57,414 bases of DNA, from assembly GCF_000296405.1 (NCBI RefSeq), contig NZ_JH815195.1, forward strand, positions 125,789-183,202, written 5' to 3'. The position numbers were made by a program, and so were the translations under genes. Positions within the stretch are counted from its first letter, which is position 1. Each line of letters begins with the position of its first letter. The notes beneath the pieces were generated by a model. The model had not been told where the DNA came from. It searched no databases and saw nothing but the letters and a program-made list of their open reading frames with translations. This document shows positions 19,558 to 29,732 of the stretch, one piece after another. This DNA is from Corynebacterium otitidis ATCC 51513 (GTDB taxonomy: Bacteria; Actinomycetota; Actinomycetes; Mycobacteriales; Mycobacteriaceae).

Positions 19558-22500
19558 ATGGCTACCAACCCCTTGCAGTCCCTTCCCGCGCCGGCGCTCG
19601 TCTTCGCCGGTCAGGCCTCGCGGTGGCAGGAGTCGCTCATCGAGGCGGCGTCCAACCCGGACGTCGCGCTCGAGCTCACCACCCTGCTCGCCGCCGCTCG
19701 GGAGCGCACCGCCCCGGTCGGCCGCGAGATCGCCATCGCCGCGCCCGGCGCGGGCGAGCGCCTCGACGAGCTGCTCGCCGGGGGCGAGCCGCCCGCCTCC
19801 CGGCCCGGCGACGTGCGCCCCGCGGTGTCCGTGCCGGGCATCGTGCTCGGCCAGATCGCTGCCCACCGCGAGCTCCGCGAGCTGGGGCTCGAGCTCGGCG
19901 GCTCGACCCCGCTGGTGGGGTATTCGCAGGGCTCGCTCGGCGCGCTCGCAGCAGACGAGCCGCTCGAGGCGCTCAGCCTCGCGATCGTCCTCGGCGCGGC
20001 GCTCTCCGCTAAGACGGCGGGCGGCACGGACCGCCGCCCGCGGATGCTCGCCGTGGGCGGCGCGACCCGCGAGTTCATCGACGCCCACCGCGGGGACGCG
20101 GCGCTCGCCGTGGCCAACGGCCGCCTCCAGGCGACGCTGTCTGGCAGCCCGGAGCAGCTCGCCGAGGCGCAGTCCCGCCTCGAGGCCGCCGCAAAGGAGC
20201 ACAACGACGCGCTCGAGGAGCGGCGCATCGGCGGCTCCGCGATCGAGCTCGCGATCGACCCGCTGCCCGTCGCCGGCGCCTTCCACCACCCCGACTCAGC
20301 CGCCGCCGCCGAGCTCACCCGCGAGTGGTTCGCGGCCGCCGGCTTCGACGCCGCGGCGCGCGCATCTCTTATCGAGGAGATCCTCGTCGAGCCCGAGGAC
20401 TGGCCGGCGAAGGTCCGCTCGCTCATCGAGTCGGGCGCGCGCGACCTCGTCGTCCTCGACCGCTCGCTGGCCAGGCTCACCGAGCCGCTCGTCGCGGGCA
20501 CCGGCGCCCGCGTCATCGACGCCTCCACCGCGGACGAGCGCGACCGGCTCGCCACCCCGGGGCAGAGCCTCCCCGAGGCGGAGACGTGGGAGCGCTTCGC
20601 GCCTCGGGTCGCGACCCTGCCGAGCGGCAGGCGCGTGCTGCACACCAAGTTCTCGGAGACCACCGGGCTCTCCCCGATCATGCTCGCCGGCATGACCCCG
20701 ACGACCGTGGACGCGGACATCGTCGCCGCCGCGGCGAACGCCGGGCACTGGACGGAGCTCGCCGGCGGCGGCCAGTACTCCGAGGAGGTCTTCAACCGCA
20801 ACAAGGACTCGCTGCTCCGCCAGCTCGAGCCGGGCCGCGCCGCGCAGTTCAACTCCATGTACTTCGACCGGCACCTGTGGGCCCTGCAGTTCGGCCAGCA
20901 GCGCATCGTCTCCAAGGCGCGCGCCGCGGGCGCGCCGATCAACGGTGTGACGGTCTCGGCGGGCGTGCCCGAGCCCGAGGAGGCCGAGGAGCTCGTCACC
21001 CAGCTTCAGGACGACGGCTACACCTACATCTCGTTCAAGCCCGGCACCGTCGAGCAGATCCGCGCGACCCTCGACATCGCCGACCACCACCCCGGCCTCC
21101 CGATCGTCATGCAGGTCGAGGACGGACACGCCGGCGGCCACCACTCGTGGGTCGACCTCGACGAGATGCTGCTCGCCACCTACCCGGAGATCCGGCGGCG
21201 CGGCAACGTGTCGCTCACCGTGGGCGGCGGGCTCGGCGTGCCCGAGGTCGCGGCGCGCTACCTCACCGGCGAGTGGGCCGCCGACTACGGGCTGCCCGCC
21301 ATGCCCGTCGACGGCGTGCTCGTCGGCACCGCGGCGATGACCACCAAGGAGGCGAAGACCTCCCCGCAGGTCAAGGAGCTCTTAAAGAACACCCCGGGCA
21401 TCCCGCGCTCCCACAACGACGGCTGGGTCGCCAGGCTTGGCGCGGACGGCGGCGTGGCGTCGAGCCAGTCGCACCTGCTCGCCGACCTCCACGAGGCGGA
21501 CAACGCGTTCTCCCGGGTGAGCCAGTACCTCACCGCCATGGACCCGGCCGAGTTCGTCGACCACAAGGACGAGATCGTCGAGATGCTCGCCGGCACGGCG
21601 AAGCCCTACTTCGGCGACGTCGACGAGATGACCTACGCCGAGTGGATCCGCCACTTCGTGGAGCTCGCCTACCCGTGGCAGGACCCCACGTGGACCGACC
21701 GGTTCTTAGACCTCGTGCACCGCATCGAGGCGCGCCTCGCGCCTGAGGGCCACGGCGAGATCGAGACCCTCTTCCCTACCGAGGAGTCCATCCTCGACGG
21801 CCCCGCCGTCGTCGAGAAGCTCACCGCCGCCTACCCCGAGGCCGAGACCACCCGCGTGCTCGCCCGGGACGCCGCCTGGTGGGTGGGCCTCAACCTCAAG
21901 CACCACAAGCCCATGCCGTGGGTCACGGCCATCGACCAGGACCTCGAGCGCTGGTTCGGGCTGGATGTGCTGTGGCAGTCCCAGGACGAGCGCTACCCCG
22001 CCGACGCGGTGCGCGTCATCCCCGGGCCCGTGTCCGTGGCAGGCATCGACCGCGTCGACGAGCCCGTCGCCGACCTGCTGGCCCGCTACGAGTCCCACGC
22101 CCTCGAGCGCCTCGACGACCCGGAGGAGCTCCGGCTCGTCTCCAGGCTCGACAGCGCCACGAGCCTCGAGGAGCTCGCCGTCGCCGCGCCGACGATCCTC
22201 TGGCACGGCCGGCTCATCCCCAACCCCGCCCACGAGCTGCCGAGAGACGCGTTCGATCTCGTCGAGCGCGGCGAGGGCCGCATCGACGTCGTCGTCAACG
22301 CCGACTCCGCGTGGGACAACCTGCCGAAGGAGCAGCGCCCCTACCACGTCGAGCGCGTCTCCATCCCGCTCATCCTCGGGCCCGCCACCGAGACCGGCGC
22401 GAGCCCCGTCGTCGACCCCGAGCGCCTCGTCGGCGCGGTCTACGAGCTGCTCGCCGGCGTCGCGGGCGTGGGCTCGACCTCCCAGTCCGAGCGCGAGATC

Positions 22501-25500
22501 ACCGCGCTCCCCGAGGCCGCCCCCGAGGCGGGCTCGCCGTTCGGGGTGGTGCGCGACCGCGTCCGGATCCCCGCGGCGCTGCTCGCGAAGCACACCACCG
22601 TCAGCGGCGCGGCCATCACCGACAACGCCTCCGGCGTGCCCGACGTGCTCGTCGGCCCGCTGTGGCCCGCGATCTACGCCACGCTCGGCACCGGCCGCAT
22701 CGCCGGCGACTACCCCGTCATCGAGGGCCTCCTCAACGCCGTGCACTTCGACCACACGGTGAGCCTCGAGCGGCCGCTTGCCGAGATCGCCGACGGCCGC
22801 AAGCTCGACGTCGAGGGCCGCTGCATCGGCATCGACGAGTCGAGCTCCGGGCGGATCGTCACCCTCACCCTCACGCTCTCCGATAACGGCGAGACGGTCG
22901 CGAACCTCACCGAGCGCTTCGCGATCCGCGGCCGCGCCGAGGGCGAGGCGCTCCCCGACCCCGCAGCACCCTTCGGCGGCGGGCGGCTCGCCGATGAGAT
23001 CGCCGAGACGCCACGCTCGTTTGTCGACCGGCGCACCGTCACCGCGCCCGGCGACATGACGCCCTTCGCGATCGTCTCCGGGGACTACAACCCCATCCAC
23101 ACCTCCACCAACGCCGCCGGCCTCGTCGGGCTCGACGCCCCGCTCGTCCACGGCATGTGGCTCTCCGCCACGGCGCAGCACCTCGCCGCCGAGTCCGGCC
23201 GCGTGATCGGCTGGACCTACGAGATGTACGGCATGGTGCAGCTGGGCGACGAGGTGGAGATCACCGTCGAGCGCACCGGGCGCGCCGGGCTTAACGCCGC
23301 GCTCGAGGTCACCTGCCGCATCGACGACGTCGTCGTCTCCCGCGGCCGCGGCATCGTCGCCGAGCCGAAGGTCGCCTACGTCTACCCCGGCCAGGGCATC
23401 CAGGAGACCGGCATGGGCGAGGCCGACCGGGCCGCCTCCCCCGCGGCGCGCGACGCGTGGCGCCGCGCCGAGGAGCACACCCGCACCAAGCTGGGCTTCT
23501 CGATCAGGAGGGTCGTCGACGAGAATCCCACCGAGCTGGACGTGCGCGGCCGCGTGTTCAAGCACCCGGACGGGGTGCTCAACCTCACCCAGTTCACCCA
23601 GGTGGCGCTCGCGGTCGTGGCTTACGCCCAGACCGAGCGGCTCCGCGAGGAGGGCGCCGTCGCGAGCGGCGCGATGTACGCCGGCCACTCGCTCGGCGAG
23701 TACACCGCGCTCGCCTCCATGGGCGGGATCTTCGGCCTCGAGGACATCATCGACGTCGTCTACTCGCGCGGCACGGCGATGGACTCGCTCGTGCCCCGCG
23801 ACGAGGCGGGCAACACGAACTACGGGCTCGGCGCGCTGCGGCCGAACATGATCGGCGTGTCCGCCGCCGAGGTGCAGGGCTTCGTCGCCTCCGTCGCGGA
23901 GGACACCGGCGAGTTCTTAGAGATCGTCAACCTCAACATCCCCGGCCAGCAGTACTCCGTGGCCGGCACGAAGGCGGGCCTCGACGCGCTCGAGGCGAAG
24001 GCCAACGCCGCCAACCCGCGCGCGTTCGTGCGGCTCTCCGGGATCGACGTGCCCTTCCACTCCAGGGTCCTGCGCCCGGGTGTGGCGGACTTCGCGGCGA
24101 AGCTCGACGAGCTGCTGCCCGAGCGCCTCGACCTCGACGCGCTCGTCGGCCGCTACGTGCCCAACCTCGTGGCCCGCCCCTTCGAGCTCACCGACGAGTT
24201 CCTCGACGCGATCCGCGAGACCGTCCCCACCGAGCGCCTCGCCGGGGTCAACGCCGCCGACTACGAGCCCCACCGGCTCGCCCGCCTCCTCATGATCGAG
24301 CTCCTGAGCTGGCAGTTCGCCTCCCCGGTGCGCTGGATCGAGACCCAGGAGCTGCTCATCGGCTCCGTCGAGGAGCTCGTCGAGGTGGGCCTGGAGAACT
24401 CGCCGACGCTCACCTCCATGGCCGGGCGCACCCTCAAGGTGCTGGGTAAGTCCCTGCCGGTCTACAACGCGCAGCGCGACCACGAGGCCGTCACCTTGAG
24501 CGACCAGCGCTCCGCGCCCACCCCCGAGGTCACCGAGGCCCCCGCCGAGGAGGGCGCGCCCCAGGGCCGCGACGGCTCCGGCTCGCCCGCCGAGACCGAG
24601 CCCGCCCCCGCGCAGCCCGAGCCCGCGGCCGAGGCCGCGCCGGCGCGCGCCACCCAGGCGCCGCAGGGCGGCGGCTCGAATGCCGGCGCCCCCGAGCTGC
24701 CCTTCGACGCGGCCGCCGGCATCGACGCACTCATCGCGCTGCAGAACAAGATCCGCGTCGACCAGATCAGCGGCACCGACACCGTCGAGGACCTCACCAA
24801 CGGCGTGTCCTCGAGGCGCAACCAGCTACTCATGGACATGTCCGCCGAGCTGGGGGTCTCCGCGATCGACGGGGCCTCGGACGCGGACATGGCGACCCTG
24901 TCGCAGACCGTGCGCGGCGCCGCGCCCACCTACAAGCCCTTCGGGCCGGTGCTCGGCGAGGCGGTCTCCGGGAGGCTGCGCACCCTCACCGCCGCGGCGG
25001 GCAAGAAGCCCGCCCGCGTCGCCGAGCGCGTCACCGCGGACCTCGGGCTGCCGGAGAGCTGGGTCGGCCACGTCGAGGCCGAGCTCGTGCTCGGCACCCG
25101 CGAGGGCGAGTCGGTGCGCGGCGGGGAGCTCGGCGGGATCGCCCCGAGCGTCTCCTCCGCCGCGGAGCTCGACGAGATCATCGACCAGGCCGTCGAGCGG
25201 GTCGCCCAGGCCAACGGCACCCAGGTGAGCCTTAACCCCGGCGGCGCCGGGGCCGGCGCCGGCGGCGAGGTCGTCGACTCCGCCGCCCTCAACGAGCTCG
25301 CCGAGAAGGTCACCGGCGACAACGGCGTGCTCGCGGGGCTGGCCCGGGAGACGCTCGCGCGCCTCGGGCTCGACCAGACGCCCGAGCCGGAGGAGGGCGA
25401 CGACGCGGCCGCGGAGCTCGCCCGCACCATCGAGGCGGAGCTCGGCTCCGACTGGCCGGGCCTCGTCGAGCCGGCCTTCGACGCGCGCCGCGCGGTGCTC

Positions 25501-28500
25501 TTCGACGACCGCTGGGCCGGCGCCCGCGAGGATCTCGCCCGCCTCGCGCTGCTCGGCGGCGAGGCCGCCGGCCTCGCCGGGGAGGAGGCCCAGTCCACGG
25601 GCCGCCACGCCTTAAGCGAGGAGCCCGCGGTCGTCGCGCGCTTCCGCGGCACCGGCGAGCGGCTCGCCGGGCAGGCCAGCTGGTGGGCCGAGCACCCCGC
25701 CCCCGCCACCGACCCGGAGCTGCTCGCCCGCATCGCCACCGCCGCCGCGGAGCCCGCCGAGGAGCCGCTCGCCGCCGACGTCGCGCTGGTGACGGGTGCG
25801 GCGCCCGGGTCGATTGCCGCGGAGGTCACCGCCCGGCTCCTCTCGCAGGGCGCCACCGTGATCATCACCGCCTCCAAGGTCACGACGAAGCGTAAGGAGT
25901 TCGCGCGCCGCCTCTACGCGCGCCACGCCTCCCCCTCGGCCAAGCTGTGGCTCGCGCCGGCGAACCTGTCGTCCTACCGGGACGTCGACGCGCTCGTCGA
26001 CTGGGTCGCCACCGAGCAGACCGAGACCGCCGGGGCGACCACGAAGGTCGTCAAGCCCGCGCTCGTGCCCACGCTGCTCTTCCCGTTTGCCGCGCCGCCG
26101 GTCGCCGGCTCGCTCGCGGACGCAGGAGCGCCCGCCGAGAACCAGACCAGGCTCTTGCTCTGGAGCGTCGAGCGCCTCATCGGGGCGCTCAGCGAGGTGG
26201 CGCGCGGCGCGATCGACACCCGCTGCCACGTCGTCCTGCCCGCCTCCCCGAACCGGGGCATCTTCGGCGGGGACGGCGCCTACGGCGAGGTGAAGGCCGC
26301 GCTCGACGCGATCGTCAACAAGTGGTCCGCCGAGGCCGGCTGGCCCGAGGGCGTCACGCTGGCGCAGGCGACGATCGGCTGGGTCGCGGGCACCAACCTC
26401 ATGGGCGGCAACGACGCGCTCGTGCCCGAGGCGCAGCGCGCCGGCATCCACGTCTGGGATCCCGAGGAGATCTCCCACGAGCTCGTCGCGCTCGCCTCGG
26501 AGGAGACCCGCGAGAAGGCCCGCACCGCGCCGGTTGCCGCGGACCTCTCCGGGGGCCTGGGAGGCTCGGAGATCTCGCTTCCCGCGCTCGCCCGGCGCGC
26601 CCAGGAGCGCGCCGCCGAGGAGCAGGCCGGAGAGCCGGACGCGGCGCAGTCCGCGCCGCGCATCAAGGCGCTGCCCTCCATCGCTGCGGCCGCGCAGCCG
26701 AAGCCCGTCGACGTCGGGGAGGTCACCACCGACCTCGACGACATGATCGTCGTCGTCGGCCTTGGCGAGGTGTCCACCTGGGGCTCCGGGCGCACCCGCT
26801 CCGAGGCCGAGTACGGCATCGGCCGCGACGGCTCCGTTGACCTCACCCCGGCGGGCGTGCTCGAGCTCGCGTGGATGACCGGGCTGGTCCACTGGTCCGA
26901 GGACCCCACCCCGGGCTGGTACGACGCCGACGGCGAGCCCGTCGCCGAGGAGGACATCTACGAGCGCTTCCGCGACGAGGTCGTCGCCCGCTCCGGGATT
27001 AGGCCCTTAAGCGACAAGTTCCGGCTCACCGACGGCGCGTCCATCGACGAGGTGGAGGTCTTCCTCGACCACGACGTCACCGTGCCCGTCCCCTCCCAGG
27101 AAGTCGCCGAGGACGTCAAGGCCGCCGACCCCGAGCGCACCCGCATCTCCGTCTCCGAGGACGGCGAGTGGTCGATCACCAGGCTCGCGGGCGCGACCGT
27201 GCGGGTGCCCAGGCGCGCGACGCTGTCGCGCAGCGTCGCCGGCCAGATGCCCGACGACTTCGACCCCGCCCGCTGGGGCATTCCCGCCTCGCTCATCGAC
27301 GGGGCCGACCGCATGGCGATCTGGAACCTCGTCACCGCCGTCGACGCGTTCGTCGGCGCGGGCTTCAGCCCCATCGAGCTCCTCCAGGCGGTGCACCCCG
27401 GCGACGTGGCCTCCACCCAGGGCACGGGTATTGGCGGCATGGAGTCGCTGCACAAGGTGTTCGTCACCCGCTTCCTCGGCGAGGAGCGCCCCAGCGACAT
27501 CCTCCAGGAGGCGCTGCCCAATATCGTCGCCGCGCACACCATGCAGAGCTACGTCGGCGGCTACGGCTCGATGATCCACCCGGTCGGCGCGTGCGCCACC
27601 GCGGCGGTCTCGGTCGAGGAGGGCGTCGACAAGATCGCTCTGAACAAGGCCGACCTCGTCGTCGCCGGCGGCATCGACGACGTCTCGGTGGAGTCGCTCA
27701 CCGGCTTCGGCGACATGAACGCCACCGCCGAGACCGCCGCGATGCGCGCCAAGGGCATCGACGACCGGTTCATCTCCCGGGCGAACGACCGGCGCCGCGG
27801 CGGCTTCCTCGAGGCCGAGGGCGGCGGCACGATCCTGCTGGCCCGCGGCTCGCTCGCCGCGCGGCTGGGGCTGCCGGTCTACGCGGTCGTCGCGCACGCC
27901 GCGTCGTACGCGGACGGGGCGCACACCTCGATCCCCGCGCCCGGCCTAGGTGCCCTCGGCGCGGCGCGCGGCGGGCGCGACTCGAAGCTCGCCCGCTCGC
28001 TGGGCCGCCTGGGGCTTACGCCGGACGACGTGCGCGTGGTCTCCAAGCACGACACGTCGACCAACGCGAACGATCCCAACGAGGCGGAGCTCCACGCCAC
28101 CCTGTGGGGCGCGCTCGGCCGCAGCGCCGAGAACCCGCTGTTCGTCATCTCGCAGAAGTCGCTCACCGGCCACGCGAAGGGCGGCGCGGCGATCTTCCAG
28201 CTCGGCGGACTCGTCGAGGTGCTGCGCAGCGGCCGGCTGCCGCAGAACGCGTCGCTCGACTGCGTCGACCCCGCCCTGGAGGATCTCGCGGGCCCGGCGG
28301 TGTGGCTCAAGGCGCCGCTCGACCTCGGCGCCGGCGCGGTGAAGGCCGCGGCGCTCACCTCCCTGGGCTTCGGGCACGTCGCCGCGCTCGTGGTGCTCGC
28401 ACACCCGGGTGTCTTCGAGCGGGCGCTCGCCAACACCGGCGGCGACCCGGAGGCGTGGCGGCGCCGCGCCACGGAGCGCCTCCAGGCGGGCGCGAAGCAC

Positions 28501-28650
28501 CTCGAGCAGGGCATGATCGGTAGGCGCCCGCTCTTCGAGCCCATCGAGGGGCGCCGCCTGCCGGCGGCCGGCGGCCGCGACGCGGAGATCGCGCTCCTCC
28601 TCGACAAGGAGGGCCGCCTTGGCGGGGACGGGTTCTACCCCGCCCCGTAA
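19558..28650 (+). CDS. fas: type I fatty acid synthase, single giant polypeptide
   Basis: About 3,030 residues, the size of corynebacterial and mycobacterial FAS-I. It carries every activity for de novo fatty acid synthesis in the cytosol. Order visible: acetyl transferase with GYSQGS (S123); enoyl reductase from about 362 (TTGLSPIMLAGMTPTT); dehydratase hot-dog with GDYNPIH (about 1174-1181); malonyl/palmitoyl transferase YPGQGIQETGMG with AGHSLGE (S1378); Ala/Pro linker; ACP with GVSSRRNQLL (attachment Ser about 1751-1752); ketoreductase LVTGAAPGSIAAEV (2077 on); ketosynthase with VGACATAAVS (C2679) and KSLTGHAKGGA. The start is tentative: ATG 19558 has only a distant AAAGG, and the frame is open upstream to ATGs at 19423/19432. 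Confidence 0.97.
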   Translation: MATNPLQSLPAPALVFAGQASRWQESLIEAASNPDVALELTTLLAAARERTAPVGREIAIAAPGAGERLDELLAGGEPPASRPGDVRPAVSVPGIVLGQIAAHRELRELGLELGGSTPLVGYSQGSLGALAADEPLEALSLAIVLGAALSAKTAGGTDRRPRMLAVGGATREFIDAHRGDAALAVANGRLQATLSGSPEQLAEAQSRLEAAAKEHNDALEERRIGGSAIELAIDPLPVAGAFHHPDSAAAAELTREWFAAAGFDAAARASLIEEILVEPEDWPAKVRSLIESGARDLVVLDRSLARLTEPLVAGTGARVIDASTADERDRLATPGQSLPEAETWERFAPRVATLPSGRRVLHTKFSETTGLSPIMLAGMTPTTVDADIVAAAANAGHWTELAGGGQYSEEVFNRNKDSLLRQLEPGRAAQFNSMYFDRHLWALQFGQQRIVSKARAAGAPINGVTVSAGVPEPEEAEELVTQLQDDGYTYISFKPGTVEQIRATLDIADHHPGLPIVMQVEDGHAGGHHSWVDLDEMLLATYPEIRRRGNVSLTVGGGLGVPEVAARYLTGEWAADYGLPAMPVDGVLVGTAAMTTKEAKTSPQVKELLKNTPGIPRSHNDGWVARLGADGGVASSQSHLLADLHEADNAFSRVSQYLTAMDPAEFVDHKDEIVEMLAGTAKPYFGDVDEMTYAEWIRHFVELAYPWQDPTWTDRFLDLVHRIEARLAPEGHGEIETLFPTEESILDGPAVVEKLTAAYPEAETTRVLARDAAWWVGLNLKHHKPMPWVTAIDQDLERWFGLDVLWQSQDERYPADAVRVIPGPVSVAGIDRVDEPVADLLARYESHALERLDDPEELRLVSRLDSATSLEELAVAAPTILWHGRLIPNPAHELPRDAFDLVERGEGRIDVVVNADSAWDNLPKEQRPYHVERVSIPLILGPATETGASPVVDPERLVGAVYELLAGVAGVGSTSQSEREITALPEAAPEAGSPFGVVRDRVRIPAALLAKHTTVSGAAITDNASGVPDVLVGPLWPAIYATLGTGRIAGDYPVIEGLLNAVHFDHTVSLERPLAEIADGRKLDVEGRCIGIDESSSGRIVTLTLTLSDNGETVANLTERFAIRGRAEGEALPDPAAPFGGGRLADEIAETPRSFVDRRTVTAPGDMTPFAIVSGDYNPIHTSTNAAGLVGLDAPLVHGMWLSATAQHLAAESGRVIGWTYEMYGMVQLGDEVEITVERTGRAGLNAALEVTCRIDDVVVSRGRGIVAEPKVAYVYPGQGIQETGMGEADRAASPAARDAWRRAEEHTRTKLGFSIRRVVDENPTELDVRGRVFKHPDGVLNLTQFTQVALAVVAYAQTERLREEGAVASGAMYAGHSLGEYTALASMGGIFGLEDIIDVVYSRGTAMDSLVPRDEAGNTNYGLGALRPNMIGVSAAEVQGFVASVAEDTGEFLEIVNLNIPGQQYSVAGTKAGLDALEAKANAANPRAFVRLSGIDVPFHSRVLRPGVADFAAKLDELLPERLDLDALVGRYVPNLVARPFELTDEFLDAIRETVPTERLAGVNAADYEPHRLARLLMIELLSWQFASPVRWIETQELLIGSVEELVEVGLENSPTLTSMAGRTLKVLGKSLPVYNAQRDHEAVTLSDQRSAPTPEVTEAPAEEGAPQGRDGSGSPAETEPAPAQPEPAAEAAPARATQAPQGGGSNAGAPELPFDAAAGIDALIALQNKIRVDQISGTDTVEDLTNGVSSRRNQLLMDMSAELGVSAIDGASDADMATLSQTVRGAAPTYKPFGPVLGEAVSGRLRTLTAAAGKKPARVAERVTADLGLPESWVGHVEAELVLGTREGESVRGGELGGIAPSVSSAAELDEIIDQAVERVAQANGTQVSLNPGGAGAGAGGEVVDSAALNELAEKVTGDNGVLAGLARETLARLGLDQTPEPEEGDDAAAELARTIEAELGSDWPGLVEPAFDARRAVLFDDRWAGAREDLARLALLGGEAAGLAGEEAQSTGRHALSEEPAVVARFRGTGERLAGQASWWAEHPAPATDPELLARIATAAAEPAEEPLAADVALVTGAAPGSIAAEVTARLLSQGATVIITASKVTTKRKEFARRLYARHASPSAKLWLAPANLSSYRDVDALVDWVATEQTETAGATTKVVKPALVPTLLFPFAAPPVAGSLADAGAPAENQTRLLLWSVERLIGALSEVARGAIDTRCHVVLPASPNRGIFGGDGAYGEVKAALDAIVNKWSAEAGWPEGVTLAQATIGWVAGTNLMGGNDALVPEAQRAGIHVWDPEEISHELVALASEETREKARTAPVAADLSGGLGGSEISLPALARRAQERAAEEQAGEPDAAQSAPRIKALPSIAAAAQPKPVDVGEVTTDLDDMIVVVGLGEVSTWGSGRTRSEAEYGIGRDGSVDLTPAGVLELAWMTGLVHWSEDPTPGWYDADGEPVAEEDIYERFRDEVVARSGIRPLSDKFRLTDGASIDEVEVFLDHDVTVPVPSQEVAEDVKAADPERTRISVSEDGEWSITRLAGATVRVPRRATLSRSVAGQMPDDFDPARWGIPASLIDGADRMAIWNLVTAVDAFVGAGFSPIELLQAVHPGDVASTQGTGIGGMESLHKVFVTRFLGEERPSDILQEALPNIVAAHTMQSYVGGYGSMIHPVGACATAAVSVEEGVDKIALNKADLVVAGGIDDVSVESLTGFGDMNATAETAAMRAKGIDDRFISRANDRRRGGFLEAEGGGTILLARGSLAARLGLPVYAVVAHAASYADGAHTSIPAPGLGALGAARGGRDSKLARSLGRLGLTPDDVRVVSKHDTSTNANDPNEAELHATLWGALGRSAENPLFVISQKSLTGHAKGGAAIFQLGGLVEVLRSGRLPQNASLDCVDPALEDLAGPAVWLKAPLDLGAGAVKAAALTSLGFGHVAALVVLAHPGVFERALANTGGDPEAWRRRATERLQAGAKHLEQGMIGRRPLFEPIEGRRLPAAGGRDAEIALLLDKEGRLGGDGFYPAP

Positions 28651-28693
28651 CAACGGCGCGGCGGGCGCCGATAGCCGGCGCCGCCTCTCTCCA

Positions 28694-28732
28694 CCCCGCC
28701 CCGCGGGTCCGCACCGGGCCCGCGGGGCGGGG
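28694..28732 (+). terminator. fas terminator hairpin
   Basis: A perfect 14-bp stem, CCCCGCCCCGCGGG (28694-28707) with 28719-28732, 11-base loop, begins 43 bases after the fas stop. It is followed by TCGTCTCT. Confidence 0.7.
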
Positions 28733-28865
28733 TCGTCTCTCCACGGATGACGCCGAGCGGCCGCGGCAGGCCCGGACCGCGCGACCCCTCCGCGAAACCC
28801 CTCGAGCGGCACCGCGGCCCGCCGGCGGGCTTCGACAGCTAGAGCACGGTGACACGGACGGCAAC

Positions 28866-28916
28866 GGGCCCCGGCCACGCTAGGACAAGCGTGGTCGGGG
28901 CCCTTGTGTTGTTGTT
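28866..28916 (+). terminator. strong terminator between fas and the pilus genes
   Basis: A 16-bp stem (28866-28881 with 28888-28903, one G-T pair, loop AGGACA) followed by TTGTGTTGTTGTT on the plus strand. It lies between convergent fas and the last pilus gene and probably insulates both; the T-rich side suits plus-strand transcripts. Confidence 0.75.
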
Positions 28917-28943
28917 ATCCGGGCCGCGCGGCGGCCGAGCCGG

Positions 28944-29732
28944 CTAAGACTGGGGCCGGCTCACCGAGCGCAGCAGGTAGCCCGCGGCGACCGCGCCGGC
29001 GGCGAGCAGCACCAGGCCGATGAGGCCGACGCCGGTGTTGGCGAGGATCTCGCGGCTGGGGCCCTGGCCCTCGCCGTCCTCCCCGGGGCTCGGCGGCTCC
29101 TCGCCGCCCGGGGTGCCCGGCTCGCCGGGCTCGGGCGCGGGCGGGGTGGTCTCCTCCGGCGGCGTGGGGGCCGGGGTCGGCGTGTCGGGCTTGTTCTTCG
29201 CGACGACAGTGACGTCGCACACCCAGCCAGAGCCATCCGGCGCGCCCGTGGGCACGGTGACGATGAACGGCGCCGCGGAGCGGAAGGAGAACTCGTCGCT
29301 GTCGCGCTGCTGCTCGGTGACGAGGTAGGCGCCCGGCTCGAGGCCGTCGAACGTCGCCTGGCCGGCCTCGCCGGTCACGGCGGTGCGCTCCTCGCCGAGG
29401 CGCTCCTCGGCGATGCTCTCGGCCTCGAGACCGTCGAGGTCCCGCCAACCGTCCTCGGTGGAGAGGTCCACGCCCTTGATCGGGTGGAGGCTAAACGTCG
29501 CGCCGGCGACCGGGCCCGGCGGGAGCTCCCCGGCGGGAACGTCGTCGTACGGGTTGGCGGCCGGCTTGCTGACGGTCAGCGAGCCCGCGGCGCAGGAGAT
29601 CTCCGCCGGGTTAAGGCCTTCCGTGTCGCCGGTGACGACGCGGGCCTGGGCGGGGGCGGCGGCCAGCGCCGCCGCGGCGAGCGCTCCGGCCATCATCGTG
29701 GCCGCGGCCGAGGTGCGGGAGCGATGGCTCAT
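28944..29732 (-). CDS. minor (SpaB-like) pilin with LANTG sorting signal
   Basis: 262 residues from ATG 29732 (RBS AAGGAG). Signal peptide about 1-30, cleavage near APAQA-R. One SpaA/CnaB-type domain (about 48-178) begins SLTVSKPAANPY and includes VAGATFSLHPIKGVDLSTEDGW, the hallmark of the Spa N-terminal pilin domain. VCDVTVVAKNKPD sits where the major pilin has its YPKN motif, and K179/K181 are candidate attachment lysines. GAYLVTEQ resembles an E-box. A Pro/Glu/Thr stalk (183-225) precedes LANTG (230-234), a hydrophobic segment and SVSRPQS. It overlaps the sortase stop by four bases (ATGA). Likely the basal pilin joining the shaft to the wall. Confidence 0.88.
   Translation of the reverse strand: MSHRSRTSAAATMMAGALAAAALAAAPAQARVVTGDTEGLNPAEISCAAGSLTVSKPAANPYDDVPAGELPPGPVAGATFSLHPIKGVDLSTEDGWRDLDGLEAESIAEERLGEERTAVTGEAGQATFDGLEPGAYLVTEQQRDSDEFSFRSAAPFIVTVPTGAPDGSGWVCDVTVVAKNKPDTPTPAPTPPEETTPPAPEPGEPGTPGGEEPPSPGEDGEGQGPSREILANTGVGLIGLVLLAAGAVAAGYLLRSVSRPQS

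Noticed and set aside
21706..23688. Long open frames antisense to fas and other genes
   Set aside because: Very high third-position GC makes mirror frames stay open; these proteins are Arg/Gly/Asp-rich, with no motif or RBS, and lie wholly within well-supported genes.
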